From positions 1 to 20,846 of the forward strand of contig SFDT01000035.1 of assembly GCA_004558115.1 (NCBI GenBank): a DNA stretch of 20,846 nucleotides. Direction: 5' to 3'. The DNA comes from Clostridiales bacterium. GTDB lineage: Bacteria; Bacillota; Clostridia; Oscillospirales; Oscillospiraceae. Numbering within the stretch: the first letter of the stretch is position 1; each line of letters opens with the position of its first letter. The notes under the pieces are model-generated. The model saw only the letters and a program-made list of their open reading frames with translations. It had not been told where the DNA came from and made no database searches. This document shows, piece after piece, positions 1 through 7,438 of the stretch. The translations under genes and the position numbers were made by a program.

Positions 1-111
1 AGTGATCAAGGGATCCAGGCCAGAATCCGCCCTGTTTTCCAGCGCCATTCTTGACTTTGTCGAAAAACGCTTACACAAAATTTTACGTCGGGCCGGTAAG
101 GAGGATACGCC
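1..111. other. Non-coding left edge, possible IS remnant
   Basis: No convincing gene is seen here. The stretch lies downstream of the MerR-like gene. Its AT-rich part (about 70-92, around ACACAAAATTTTACG) resembles from memory the terminal repeats of some IS256-family elements, but no transposase is present and I cannot confirm the match. No clear terminator for the MerR gene was found. Confidence 0.2.
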
Positions 112-558
112 TTATTCTCCCCGCAGCCGTTTTCGCACAGCGCGGAACGGCTCGGGCAGCTCCTCGGGAGACATCTCTCTCACCACTTCGGTCGTACCGG
201 CCTTTTGGGCGGTTTCATAGTACCACCGCTTGAAATCCAGCGTTTCCAGTGTCTGCTGCAGTTCCGCCATCTGGCGGCGGACTGCTTCCTGCTGCTGAAT
301 GATGAGTGCCAGGCGGTCATCGATGGTGGCGTCGCCCTGCATGGCCATATGTATGAAATTCCGGATGTCCTTCAGCGGCATCCCGGTCTTTTTCAGACAT
401 CCAATGATCTGAAGCCATTCGTGGTCCGTGTCCTTGAACATCCGCATCCCGCTGCTGGAGCGATCCACAAAAGGCAGCAGGCCCTCCTGGTCGTAATATC
501 GCAATGCCGACGCGGAAATGCCCAGGCGCTTTGCCATCTCACCGACTGTGTAGACCAT
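112..558 (-). CDS. MerR-family (NmlR/AdhR-like) transcriptional regulator
   Basis: A cytoplasmic one-component regulator of 148 aa. The N-terminal winged helix-turn-helix (about residues 2-70) has the MerR hallmarks YTVGEMAKRLGISASALRYYDQEGLLP, interrupted here only for description, and a C-terminal coiled coil (about 80-120) for dimerisation. There is no metal-binding cysteine cluster. The single cysteine is C54 (in IIGCLKK), the position of the redox/electrophile-sensing cysteine of NmlR, close to AdhR C52. The start is supported by GAGGG about 8 nt upstream. It is transcribed away from an aldo/keto reductase and a flavoprotein, and a MerR-type operator lies between them. That suggests control of a reactive-carbonyl or electrophile response. 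The MerR family is certain; the inducer is inference. Confidence 0.9.
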   Translation of the reverse strand: MVYTVGEMAKRLGISASALRYYDQEGLLPFVDRSSSGMRMFKDTDHEWLQIIGCLKKTGMPLKDIRNFIHMAMQGDATIDDRLALIIQQQEAVRRQMAELQQTLETLDFKRWYYETAQKAGTTEVVREMSPEELPEPFRAVRKRLRGE

Positions 559-585
559 ACGCTTTCCCTCGTTTCAAAAAAGTAC

Positions 586-616
586 TTGACTTCAAGTTGA
601 CTTGAACTTGTAGAAT
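586..616 (+). promoter_or_regulatory. MerR-type promoter/operator for the AKR-flavoprotein pair
   Basis: The -35 TTGACT (586-591) and -10 TAGAAT (611-616) are 19 bp apart, the over-long spacing typical of MerR-activated promoters. The spacer region contains an inverted repeat, ACTTCAAGT (589-597), TG, ACTTGAACT (600-608), matching at 8 of 9 positions. The layout resembles AdhR/NmlR sites and implies activation by DNA distortion by the divergent regulator. Confidence 0.8.
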
Positions 617-673
617 CTGCTTGAACAAGAACAGTGTACCAAAAAGAAAAACCAAACTCAATGAGGTGTGCGT

Positions 674-1561
674 ATGGAATATGTTATTTTGAACAACGGC
701 GTGAAAATGCCGCAGTTAGGCTATGGGGTTTACCAGGTGACCAGGGAGGAATGTGAGCGCTGCGTGGCCGACGCGCTGCGGGTGGGGTACCGGCTGATCG
801 ATACGGCACAGTCCTATTTCAACGAGGAAGAAGTGGGCAATGCCATTGCGAAAAGCGGGATCCCCCGGGAGGAGGTCTTTTTGACCACTAAAGTTTGGAT
901 CGAGCATTACGGTTACGAGGAATGCCGTGCTTCCGTGCTGGAGTCCATGGAGCGACTGCGGGTGGACTATCTGGACCTCTGCCTGCTCCACCAGCCTTTC
1001 AGCGATGTATATGGTGCTTACCGGGCCCTGGAGGACCTGTATGACGAGGGCAGGCTCCGTGCCATTGGTATTTCCAACTTCTATGCGGACCGCATGGTGG
1101 ACCTGGCCTCCTTCGCCCGCGTGAAGCCAGCGGTCAACCAGGTGGAGCTCCATCCCCGCAACCAGCAGACCGAGAGCAAGGTCTGGCATGACAAGTACGG
1201 TGTGCAGATGGAAGCATGGGCGCCCTTCGGCGAGGGGCGGGGCGATATGTTCGCCTTGCCGGAACTAGAAGCCATCGGCAAAAAACATGGAAAGACGGTG
1301 GCCCAGGTCATTCTCCGCTGGCATTTGCAGCGGGGGATCGTCGCCATTCCCAAGTCCACGCACATCGAACGCATGGAAGAAAACTTTCAGGTGTTTGATT
1401 TTGTGCTGGATGAGACGGATATGGCGGCCGTCGCGGCGCTCGACAAGAAGCAGAGTGCCTTCTTCTCCCATACCGATCCCAATATGGTAGAATGGTTCGT
1501 AAAGATGGTGGAGGAACGCAAACAGCAGAAGAATTGCAGGCAGGAGACAAAAAACTGGTAA
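674..1561 (+). CDS. Aldo/keto reductase
   Basis: A 295-aa NAD(P)H-dependent carbonyl reductase of the AKR superfamily, a cytoplasmic (beta/alpha)8 barrel. The catalytic tetrad is visible: D43 and Y48 (DTAQSYFNEEE), K73 (TTKVW) and H106 (LLHQPF). The cofactor phosphate-binding signature IPKSTHIERMEEN is near residue 230. The likely start is ATG 674, about 5 nt after GAGGTG; a GTG at 668 is in frame but lies in that motif. It is the first gene behind the MerR-type promoter and is followed 13 nt later by a flavoprotein. Detoxification of aldehydes or methylglyoxal is plausible from context, but the substrate cannot be read from the sequence. Confidence 0.93.
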   Translation: MEYVILNNGVKMPQLGYGVYQVTREECERCVADALRVGYRLIDTAQSYFNEEEVGNAIAKSGIPREEVFLTTKVWIEHYGYEECRASVLESMERLRVDYLDLCLLHQPFSDVYGAYRALEDLYDEGRLRAIGISNFYADRMVDLASFARVKPAVNQVELHPRNQQTESKVWHDKYGVQMEAWAPFGEGRGDMFALPELEAIGKKHGKTVAQVILRWHLQRGIVAIPKSTHIERMEENFQVFDFVLDETDMAAVAALDKKQSAFFSHTDPNMVEWFVKMVEERKQQKNCRQETKNW

Positions 1562-1574
1562 AGGAGCAGAAACC

Positions 1575-2111
1575 ATGGGCAAGAACGTTTTGATTTTATC
1601 CGGCAGTCCCAGAAAGAATGGAAATTCCGATATGCTCTGCGACGCATTCATGAAAGGCGCCCTGGAAGCAGGGCATCAGGTGGAAAAGATCCGCGTGGCG
1701 GAGAAGAACATCGGCTTTTGCCGCGGCTGCTACGGCTGCAAAAGCGGCACCTGTGTGCTCAAGGACGATATGGCGGAAGTCCTGCAAAAGATGATCGACG
1801 CGGATGTGATCGTACTGGCAAACCCTGTATACTTTTATTCCATCGACGCCCAGCTCAAAGCCCTGATCGACCGCACCGTTGCCCGCTGGCTGGAAGTGAA
1901 GGACAAGGCCTTTTATTACATCATGACCGCTGCCGACGGCGAAAGAGCTTCCATGGAGACTGCGCTGGCCTGCTTCCGGGGCTATGCTGACTGCGTGGAG
2001 GGAGCGAAGGAAATGGGTGTGATTTACGGCACCGGAGTCTATGAGAAAGGGGAGGTCAAAGGGACCCGCGCCATGGCGGAAGCCTACGAAATGGGAAAGT
2101 CTGTGTCCTGA
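1575..2111 (+). CDS. NADPH-dependent FMN reductase / flavodoxin-family protein
   Basis: A 178-aa flavodoxin-fold protein. The N-terminal FMN phosphate loop is GSPRKNGNSDML (about 10-21). A cysteine-rich segment FCRGCYGCKSGTC (about 48-60) is typical of the NAD(P)H-dependent oxidoreductase / iron-sulfur flavoprotein group, though no separate ferredoxin domain is present. NPVYFYSIDAQLKALIDR is the conserved flavin-binding loop. ATG 1575 has AAAGGAG about 7 nt upstream. It is cotranscribed with the aldo/keto reductase, so it probably acts in the same electrophile/quinone or redox-stress response. The electron acceptor is unknown. Confidence 0.88.
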   Translation: MGKNVLILSGSPRKNGNSDMLCDAFMKGALEAGHQVEKIRVAEKNIGFCRGCYGCKSGTCVLKDDMAEVLQKMIDADVIVLANPVYFYSIDAQLKALIDRTVARWLEVKDKAFYYIMTAADGERASMETALACFRGYADCVEGAKEMGVIYGTGVYEKGEVKGTRAMAEAYEMGKSVS

Positions 2112-2141
2112 CGAAAAATACCGGATCTGCACGATGCCTCC

Positions 2142-2170
2142 TTATCAAAGGACACCCTCTGTGGTATGAT
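2142..2170 (+). promoter_or_regulatory. SigmaA-type promoter for the exonuclease gene
   Basis: TTATCA (2142-2147), a 17-bp spacer, then TATGAT (2165-2170) preceded by TGG, an extended -10. A start about 7 nt downstream leaves a leader of roughly 20 nt carrying the GGGAGG ribosome binding site. Confidence 0.65.
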
Positions 2171-2196
2171 AGACAAAATGCCCTGGGAGGTATGAG

Positions 2197-2895
2197 ATGC
2201 TGAAAAGTCTGTTTTCACTGTTTGACCGGGTCGTGGTGTTCGACACGGAGACCACCGGCCTGGAATTTGGCCGGGACGAGATCATCGAACTGGGAGCCGT
2301 CAGCGTGACAGCGGCGGGGGAGGCGGATTGCCTGGATACCTTGATCCGTCTGTCACCGGGAAAACGCCTGCCGCCGTTCATCACAAACCTGACAGGCATC
2401 ACGCCGGAGCAGCTGGAGCGGGAAGGCGTGGACAAGGGCGCGGCCTGCGGCGCCTTCTGCCGCCTTTTGGAAGGAGCGGAACGGCCGCTCTTGGTGGCCT
2501 ACAACGCCCAATTCGACCTGAATTTTCTCTACTATTTTCTGCGCCCCTTCGGAAAGGCGGAGGTGCTGCGCCTTCCCCGGTTCCTGGATGCCCTCACGGT
2601 ATACCGGGACCGGCGGGATTACCCCCACAAGCTGGAAAATGCCATCGAGGCCTATGGCCTGGGACAGACGGCTGTGAACAGCCACCGGGCCGTGGACGAT
2701 GCCCGGGCAACGGTCCAGCTGCTGGAAGCCATGGCCGCGGAGCGGGATGACCTGGCGTCCTATTTGGACCTGTTTGGTTACTCCCCCAAATACGGCGTCT
2801 CCGGCCGGCGCATTGCCTCTGTTACATACCGGCCCCAGTCTTTTTACCGGACGGTTCCTTTGTATCAGCAAGGAGAAACTGTGACGAAACTGTGA
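2197..2895 (+). CDS. DEDDh 3'-5' exonuclease (DnaQ/epsilon-like)
   Basis: A 232-aa stand-alone exonuclease of the DnaQ superfamily. All motifs are present: ExoI FDTETTG with D16 and E18, ExoII NAQFDLNF with D107, and ExoIII H163-AVD-D168 (HRAVDDARATV). These acidic residues and the histidine bind two metals and catalyse 3'-5' hydrolysis of DNA or RNA ends. No polymerase, BRCT or helicase domain is attached; the last 45 residues are an unassigned tail. ATG 2197 follows GGGAGGTATGAG. It appears monocistronic: the next gene starts from its own promoter and the upstream operon ends at 2111. Whether it serves as a proofreading subunit, in repair or in RNA processing cannot be decided here. Confidence 0.9.
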   Translation: MLKSLFSLFDRVVVFDTETTGLEFGRDEIIELGAVSVTAAGEADCLDTLIRLSPGKRLPPFITNLTGITPEQLEREGVDKGAACGAFCRLLEGAERPLLVAYNAQFDLNFLYYFLRPFGKAEVLRLPRFLDALTVYRDRRDYPHKLENAIEAYGLGQTAVNSHRAVDDARATVQLLEAMAAERDDLASYLDLFGYSPKYGVSGRRIASVTYRPQSFYRTVPLYQQGETVTKL

Positions 2896-2911
2896 ATTTT
2901 TGAAAAAACCC

Positions 2912-2960
2912 TTGAAATATGACAAGTTGTCATGTATGCTATGTGACAACTTGTCATATT
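2912..2960 (+). promoter_or_regulatory. Promoter with twin TetR-type operator boxes
   Basis: The -35 TTGAAA (2912-2917) and -10 TATGCT (2935-2940) are 17 bp apart. Two boxes, TGACAAGTTGTCA (2920-2932) and TGACAACTTGTCA (2944-2956), are each palindromic and are reverse complements of each other. One fills the spacer and the other covers the probable transcription start. This arrangement fits autorepression by the downstream TetR protein. Confidence 0.82.
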
Positions 2961-2986
2961 ATTTTTTGCAGCCGCGAAAAAAGTCC

Positions 2987-3017
2987 TTGACCTTCCAGCA
3001 GGTGGAAGTGATAGGTT
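2987..3017 (+). promoter_or_regulatory. Possible second, MerR-type promoter in the leader of the efflux operon
   Basis: TTGACC (2987-2992) and TAGGTT (3012-3017) are separated by 19 bp. The spacer holds CTTCCA (2992-2997), GCAGG, TGGAAG (3003-3008), a perfect 6-bp dyad resembling CueR/BmrR-class sites. The -10 is weak, so this is a suggestion only. No cognate MerR gene is adjacent. Confidence 0.4.
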
Positions 3018-3072
3018 TTTCCCGGAACGTGAAGAAAACGGGGCGGCTGTTTCGTATCAGGAGGGAAAGGAT

Positions 3073-3705
3073 ATGCCGCGCAGTACATTTTGCCGTCTGG
3101 CCCCTGAAAAGCAGGAGCGGCTGCTGGAGGCCGCCACACGGGAATTTTCCCGCCGCTCTTTCGCCGAGGCGTCCATCAACCAGATCATTAAGGACGCCGG
3201 TATCCCACGGGGCAGCTTTTACATGTATTTCGACGATAAGGAGGACCTGTTCTGCTACGTCATGAGCGGCTATGTGGACCAGCTTTTGATGGTGGTGCGG
3301 GAGAGCGTGCTCCGGGCCGGCGGCGACCTGTTTCAGGGGATGCTGGACCTGTACGATTTCCTGCTGCGGCAGGGGCGGGGCCAGGAGCCCGGCGACATGG
3401 GTGCCATGGCGGCCATTCTGGCCTGCAACAGCGGCTTACAGAAAAATATGCTGCTGGGGCTGCTGGACCGGGAGGCCGTTCTGGACGGCCTGGGGGATGC
3501 GGTGGACCAGGATATGCTGGACCTGCGCCATGACCGGGACCTGGGGGACATCCTGGCGGCGGTGCTGACGGTGGCGGGCCCCTTGCTTTACAGCGGTTTG
3601 CAGGGAGACAGCCAGGGCACTGTCCGGGAGCGGCTGGAAAATGTGCTCATGCTGATGAAACACGGCATGGCCCGGGATAAAGGAACTTTGGAGGAACGAA
3701 AGTGA
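3073..3705 (+). CDS. TetR/AcrR-family transcriptional repressor
   Basis: A 210-aa TetR-family protein. The N-terminal helix-turn-helix (about 12-58) contains ATREFSRRSFAEASINQIIKDAG, here a family-typical helix set, ending in the recognition segment PRGSFYMYFDDKEDLF. The C-terminal two-thirds is a helical ligand-binding and dimerisation domain with no recognisable subfamily. ATG 3073 is preceded by AGGAGG at a good distance. It is the first gene of a four-gene efflux operon and its stop overlaps the start of the adaptor gene. The twin palindromes upstream are the likely operator. The inducer is presumably an exported compound, which is inference. Confidence 0.92.
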   Translation: MPRSTFCRLAPEKQERLLEAATREFSRRSFAEASINQIIKDAGIPRGSFYMYFDDKEDLFCYVMSGYVDQLLMVVRESVLRAGGDLFQGMLDLYDFLLRQGRGQEPGDMGAMAAILACNSGLQKNMLLGLLDREAVLDGLGDAVDQDMLDLRHDRDLGDILAAVLTVAGPLLYSGLQGDSQGTVRERLENVLMLMKHGMARDKGTLEERK

Positions 3706-5327
3706 AAGGGAGCAGTGATATGGAAGAAAAGCATATGCAGGCGGAGCGTTTGCCCGAGGCGGCAAAACCTGAAAAAAAGAAACGGCTGCCGGGGCCCGGC
3801 GGCAAAAAGAAATACAAGCGGCTGATTTCGGTGACGGCGGTATTGCTGGCCGCGGTCCTGCTGGGCAGCCAGGTGTGGAAGCTGAAAAGCGGGGCAGCGC
3901 CCCAGACGGTGCCCTATGAGGCGGAGCCGGTACAGCAGCGGGACCTGGGCGTCACCGTTACCGGCAGCGCCACATTGGAGCCGGCGGACGCCTACCAGGT
4001 GGGGACGCTGGTATCCGGCACCATTCTGTCGGCGCCCTTTGAGGAGGACCAGCAGGTGGAAAAGGACACCCTGCTGTACACCCTGGACAGCGGCAGCGCC
4101 CAGGACTCCGTGGCCCGGGCCAATATCTCCGTGGAGCAGGCCCGGCTGAGCTACCAGCAGGCCCTGGAGGCACAAACCCCCACGGCGCCCATCTCCGGCA
4201 TTTTGAACGAGGTCTATGTGCACGACGGGGACAGCGTTTCCGCCGGCACGGCCCTGGCCAAGATCGTGGCCAGCACAGACCTGACCATCGACTTTTTGTT
4301 TACCTACGCCTCTCCGGACCAGTTTTACGCCGGACAGCCGGCCACGGTGTTCATCGGGGACTTTGACGGCACCGTACAGGGCACGGTGGTCTCCGTGTCC
4401 GACAATACCTCCGTCACCGCCAACGGCAAGCAGTCCTGCACCGTGCGGGTGAAGCTGCCCAACCCCGGCATCGTGTCTGACAGCTTCACCGCCTCCGCCG
4501 TCATCGGCAGCTATACCAGCTACGGCAACGCCCCCATTTCCATGGCGGCCTCCGCCGTGGTATATGCCTCCGGCTCCGGTACGGTCTCCGGCTTTTCCAA
4601 GCTTGCCGGCAGCACCGTGACCAAGGGAGAGCAGCTGTGCACCGTGGACTCTGAGTCCATCCGCAGCCAGCTGGCCACGGCGAAGCTCACTGTGGAGTCC
4701 GCCCAGCTGTCCGCCGGGACCGCCGCCTCCGCCGTGGATGACTATACCATCCGTTCTCCCATCGCCGGCACGGTCATTGAGAAAAACTGCAAGGCCGGTG
4801 ACAAGGTGGACGGCGCCAGCTCCGGCACGCTGGCGGTGATCTACGACCTGAGCTATCTGAAAATGGAGATGAACGTCAACGAGCTGGACATCGGCAAGGT
4901 CCGCCCGGGCCAGATAGTGGAGATCACGGCGGCGGCCCTGCCGGGCCAGACCTTTACCGGAACCGTGGAGCGGGTCAGCGTCAACGGCACCACCACCAGC
5001 GGCTTCACCACCTATCCGGTGACCATCGTGCTGGAGGAGTACGGAGACCTGAAACCCGGCATGAACGTCTCCGCCACCATCCTGGGCGATACGGCGAAGC
5101 ATGTGCTGGCTGTGCCAGTGGCCGCCGTGAACCGGGGCAATACGGTGCTGGTGGCCGGGGCGGGCGCCCTGGGCGAGGACGGCACCACGGTGGTGGATCT
5201 TTCCAAAGCGGAAGAACGTCCGGTGACTTTGGGCCGCAGCGACGCGGAATATATTGAGATCACCGAGGGACTGACGGCGGGAGACACCGTGTTGGTGCCC
5301 GCCCAGCCGGCGGAGACGGAGGGCTGA
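3702..5327 (+). CDS. MacA-like efflux periplasmic-adaptor (HlyD/RND) protein, enlarged
   Basis: A 541-aa membrane-fusion protein of a MacAB-type exporter. A basic N-terminus is followed by one membrane anchor (about 41-58), so most of the protein lies outside the membrane. Usual MacA proteins are about 370-400 aa. Here the lipoyl-like half-motifs occur twice, at about 97-130 plus 160-190 and at about 288-320 plus 350-385 (IRSPIAGTVIEKNCKAGD), each followed by a beta-barrel-like segment. The C-terminus (about 460-541) resembles the membrane-proximal domain. GTG 3702 overlaps the TetR stop and has GGAGG 7 nt upstream; ATG 3720 is an alternative start. It would couple the ATPase/permease to the cell envelope of this apparently Gram-positive-type cell. 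Confidence 0.9.
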   Translation: MKGSSDMEEKHMQAERLPEAAKPEKKKRLPGPGGKKKYKRLISVTAVLLAAVLLGSQVWKLKSGAAPQTVPYEAEPVQQRDLGVTVTGSATLEPADAYQVGTLVSGTILSAPFEEDQQVEKDTLLYTLDSGSAQDSVARANISVEQARLSYQQALEAQTPTAPISGILNEVYVHDGDSVSAGTALAKIVASTDLTIDFLFTYASPDQFYAGQPATVFIGDFDGTVQGTVVSVSDNTSVTANGKQSCTVRVKLPNPGIVSDSFTASAVIGSYTSYGNAPISMAASAVVYASGSGTVSGFSKLAGSTVTKGEQLCTVDSESIRSQLATAKLTVESAQLSAGTAASAVDDYTIRSPIAGTVIEKNCKAGDKVDGASSGTLAVIYDLSYLKMEMNVNELDIGKVRPGQIVEITAAALPGQTFTGTVERVSVNGTTTSGFTTYPVTIVLEEYGDLKPGMNVSATILGDTAKHVLAVPVAAVNRGNTVLVAGAGALGEDGTTVVDLSKAEERPVTLGRSDAEYIEITEGLTAGDTVLVPAQPAETEG

Positions 5328-5332
5328 GGAGC

Positions 5333-6070
5333 TTGGAGCATCTCATTGAATTAAAGGATGTCTATAAGATCTACCCCATGGGCAGCGAGGATGTTCACGC
5401 GCTGGACGGCGTCAGCCTCACCATTGACCGGGGGGAATTCGTGGCCATCGTGGGCCAGTCCGGCTCCGGCAAGTCCACGGCTATGAACATCATCGGCTGC
5501 CTGGATGTGCCCACCTCCGGCACCTACCATCTGGGCGGCGTGGATGTGTCCACCATGAACGACGACCAGCAGGCGGAGATCCGCAACAAAATGCTGGGCT
5601 TCATTTTCCAGCAGTACAACCTCATCCCCAAGCTGACGGTGCTGGAAAACGTGGAGCTGCCGCTGCTGTACGCCGGCATGGACGCCGGGGAGCGCCGGGA
5701 GCGGGCGCGCAAGGCGCTGGAGCGGGTGGGCCTGGCGGACAAGGAAAAGCATCTGCCCAATCAGCTTTCCGGCGGCCAGCAGCAGCGGGTGTCCATTGCC
5801 CGTGCCCTGGCGGGAGAGCCGTCGGTCATCCTGGCCGACGAGCCCACCGGCGCGCTGGATTCCCGCACAGGCCGGGAGGTGCTGGGCTTTTTGCAGAAGC
5901 TCAACGCCGAGGGAGACACCGTGGTCCTCATTACCCACGACAATTCCATCGCCGTGAAGGCCAAGCGCATCGTTCGCCTGCAGGACGGCAGGGTCATTTA
6001 CGACGGCGATGCCAAAGACCCCCGGGCCGTGGTCCGGCCGGAGGAGAGCGGAGAGGAGGCGGGAGCATGA
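5333..6070 (+). CDS. ABC transporter ATP-binding protein (MacB/LolD type)
   Basis: A 245-aa cytoplasmic ATPase of the MacB/LolD/FtsE-like group. It has Walker A GQSGSGKST (41-49), Q-loop FQQYNLIP, signature LSGGQQQR (145-152), Walker B VILADEPTGALD with catalytic E170, and the switch histidine in LITHD. The start is a TTG at 5333, five nt after the adaptor stop. GAGGAG sits only 1-2 nt upstream, too close for normal initiation, so translational coupling (stop-restart) is likely; the next in-frame ATG is at 5378, inside the conserved N-terminal strand. It powers the MacB-like permease encoded next, with which it overlaps by 4 nt. The ATPase is encoded separately from the permease, unlike E. 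coli MacB. Confidence 0.95.
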   Translation: MEHLIELKDVYKIYPMGSEDVHALDGVSLTIDRGEFVAIVGQSGSGKSTAMNIIGCLDVPTSGTYHLGGVDVSTMNDDQQAEIRNKMLGFIFQQYNLIPKLTVLENVELPLLYAGMDAGERRERARKALERVGLADKEKHLPNQLSGGQQQRVSIARALAGEPSVILADEPTGALDSRTGREVLGFLQKLNAEGDTVVLITHDNSIAVKAKRIVRLQDGRVIYDGDAKDPRAVVRPEESGEEAGA

Positions 6071-7326
6071 ATGTGACCCAGTCCTTCAAACTGGCCATCA
6101 AGTCCTTGCGGACCAGCAAAATGCGCGCATTCCTCACCATGCTGGGCATCATCATCGGCGTGGCGGCGGTCATTATCATCATCTCCCTGGGCAACGGCCT
6201 CACCGGCATGGTGGAACAGCAGGTGGAAAAGGTGGGCGTGAACCAAATTTATGCGTACACCTGGGGCATGGGCGACGGCACCACCAAGAATATCACGCCG
6301 GAGGAGATGTATGCCTTCATCGGCGCCCACCCGGACCTGTTTGACGGCATCACCCCCTGGGTCAGCGGCGGCCAGGGGATCCGCTGCGGCAGCGAGGAGT
6401 ACGAGAAGACTGGGATCTACGGCGTCAGCGAGGCCATGTACCGCCCCCAGACCGGCACCACCCTGGACGGCGACACCCTGGCCAGGGGACGGTACCTGCA
6501 ATATGTGGATGTGATCAACCGGCAGAATGTCTGCGTCATCGGCGCGTATCTGGAGCAGGAGGCTTTCCGGGGAGATGCCCTGGGCAAGACCCTCTCCATC
6601 GGCGGTATTCCCTATACCGTGGTAGGCGTACTGGAGCAAAACAGCGATACCATGTCCGAGGGCGGCGGAGATGACCGGGTCTATATTCCCTATGAAAACG
6701 CCATGCAGCTCAGCGGAAGCCGCTTTGTTTCCCTTTACCAAATTACTGCTGCCTCCCGGGACACGGTCATGGAGGCCCAGGCGCTGCTTCTGGATTTTCT
6801 CCAGACCTTCTATCAGGACGAAACCGGAGAGCACATCTACGATTACTATTACGTCCAGTCTATGCTGGACCAGGTGAATCAGATCAACGCCATGATGGGC
6901 ATTGCCATGATGGTGCTCATCGCCATCGCGGCCATCTCCCTGCTGGTGGGCGGCATCGGCATCATGAACATCATGCTGGTGTCCGTCACGGAGCGGACAC
7001 GGGAGATCGGCATCCGCAAATCCCTGGGGGCTAAGCGGAAGGATATCCGCCGCCAGTTTATCATTGAGGCGGGCACTACCTCCGCCCTGGGCGGCTTCGC
7101 GGGCATTTTGCTGGGCTGTCTGGTGGCCATGGGCATCGGCTCCCTGTTCGGGGGGATACTGGTGCAGTCGCTGGGCGCCAGCGGCATCACCTTCAATGCA
7201 ACGCCTACTTTAAGCGCGGTGCTGGTGAGCTTCGGCGTCAGCGTGGGCATCGGTGTGCTGTTCGGCTATCTGCCCGCCAACAAGGCGGCTAAGCTGAACC
7301 CCATCGACGCTCTGCGGTATGAATGA
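6067..7326 (+). CDS. MacB-like ABC transporter permease
   Basis: A 419-aa FtsX/MacB-type permease. TM1 (about 17-42, ending IIIISLGNG) is followed by an extracytoplasmic MacB core domain (about 45-275) and then by three C-terminal helices (about 278-305, 332-360, 383-408). The conserved segment GGIGIMNIMLVSVTERTREI and the coupling motif GIRKSLGAKRKDI are present, and the end LNPIDALRYE is family-typical. The start overlaps the ATPase stop (ATGA at 6067). With the adaptor and ATPase it should form a mechanotransmission-type exporter of drugs, antimicrobial peptides or toxins; the substrate is unknown. A terminator follows directly. Confidence 0.95.
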   Translation: MNVTQSFKLAIKSLRTSKMRAFLTMLGIIIGVAAVIIIISLGNGLTGMVEQQVEKVGVNQIYAYTWGMGDGTTKNITPEEMYAFIGAHPDLFDGITPWVSGGQGIRCGSEEYEKTGIYGVSEAMYRPQTGTTLDGDTLARGRYLQYVDVINRQNVCVIGAYLEQEAFRGDALGKTLSIGGIPYTVVGVLEQNSDTMSEGGGDDRVYIPYENAMQLSGSRFVSLYQITAASRDTVMEAQALLLDFLQTFYQDETGEHIYDYYYVQSMLDQVNQINAMMGIAMMVLIAIAAISLLVGGIGIMNIMLVSVTERTREIGIRKSLGAKRKDIRRQFIIEAGTTSALGGFAGILLGCLVAMGIGSLFGGILVQSLGASGITFNATPTLSAVLVSFGVSVGIGVLFGYLPANKAAKLNPIDALRYE

Positions 7327-7328
7327 GG

Positions 7329-7356
7329 AAAGAGCCGGCATCCCGGCTCTTTCTTT
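7329..7356 (+). terminator. Rho-independent terminator of the efflux operon
   Basis: AAAGAGCCGG (7329-7338), loop CATC, CCGGCTCTTT (7343-7352), then a T-rich run broken by C. It begins just after the permease stop codon. Confidence 0.85.
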
Positions 7357-7379
7357 CTGAAAAAATTTTTCTTCTTCCA

Positions 7380-7405
7380 AACTTTTTCCCACCCTGCTTC
7401 GTCTA
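7380..7405 (+). promoter_or_regulatory. ECF-sigma-type promoter
   Basis: AACTTTTT (from 7380) and CGTCTA (7400-7405) are separated by 17 bp after the AAC core. This resembles the AAC / CGTC promoters of ECF sigma factors of the SigV/ECF30 kind and suggests the sigma gene transcribes itself. No good sigmaA promoter was seen in the gap. Confidence 0.55.
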
Positions 7406-7438
7406 TCAGGCAGAACGAACAGAAAGGACCTTGCGTGT

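Noticed and set aside
3588..5102. 504-residue open frame on the minus strand opposite the MacA-like gene
   Set aside because: Low-complexity Gly/His/Gln/Arg composition, no ribosome binding site or known domain; it is the shadow of a high-GC coding gene.
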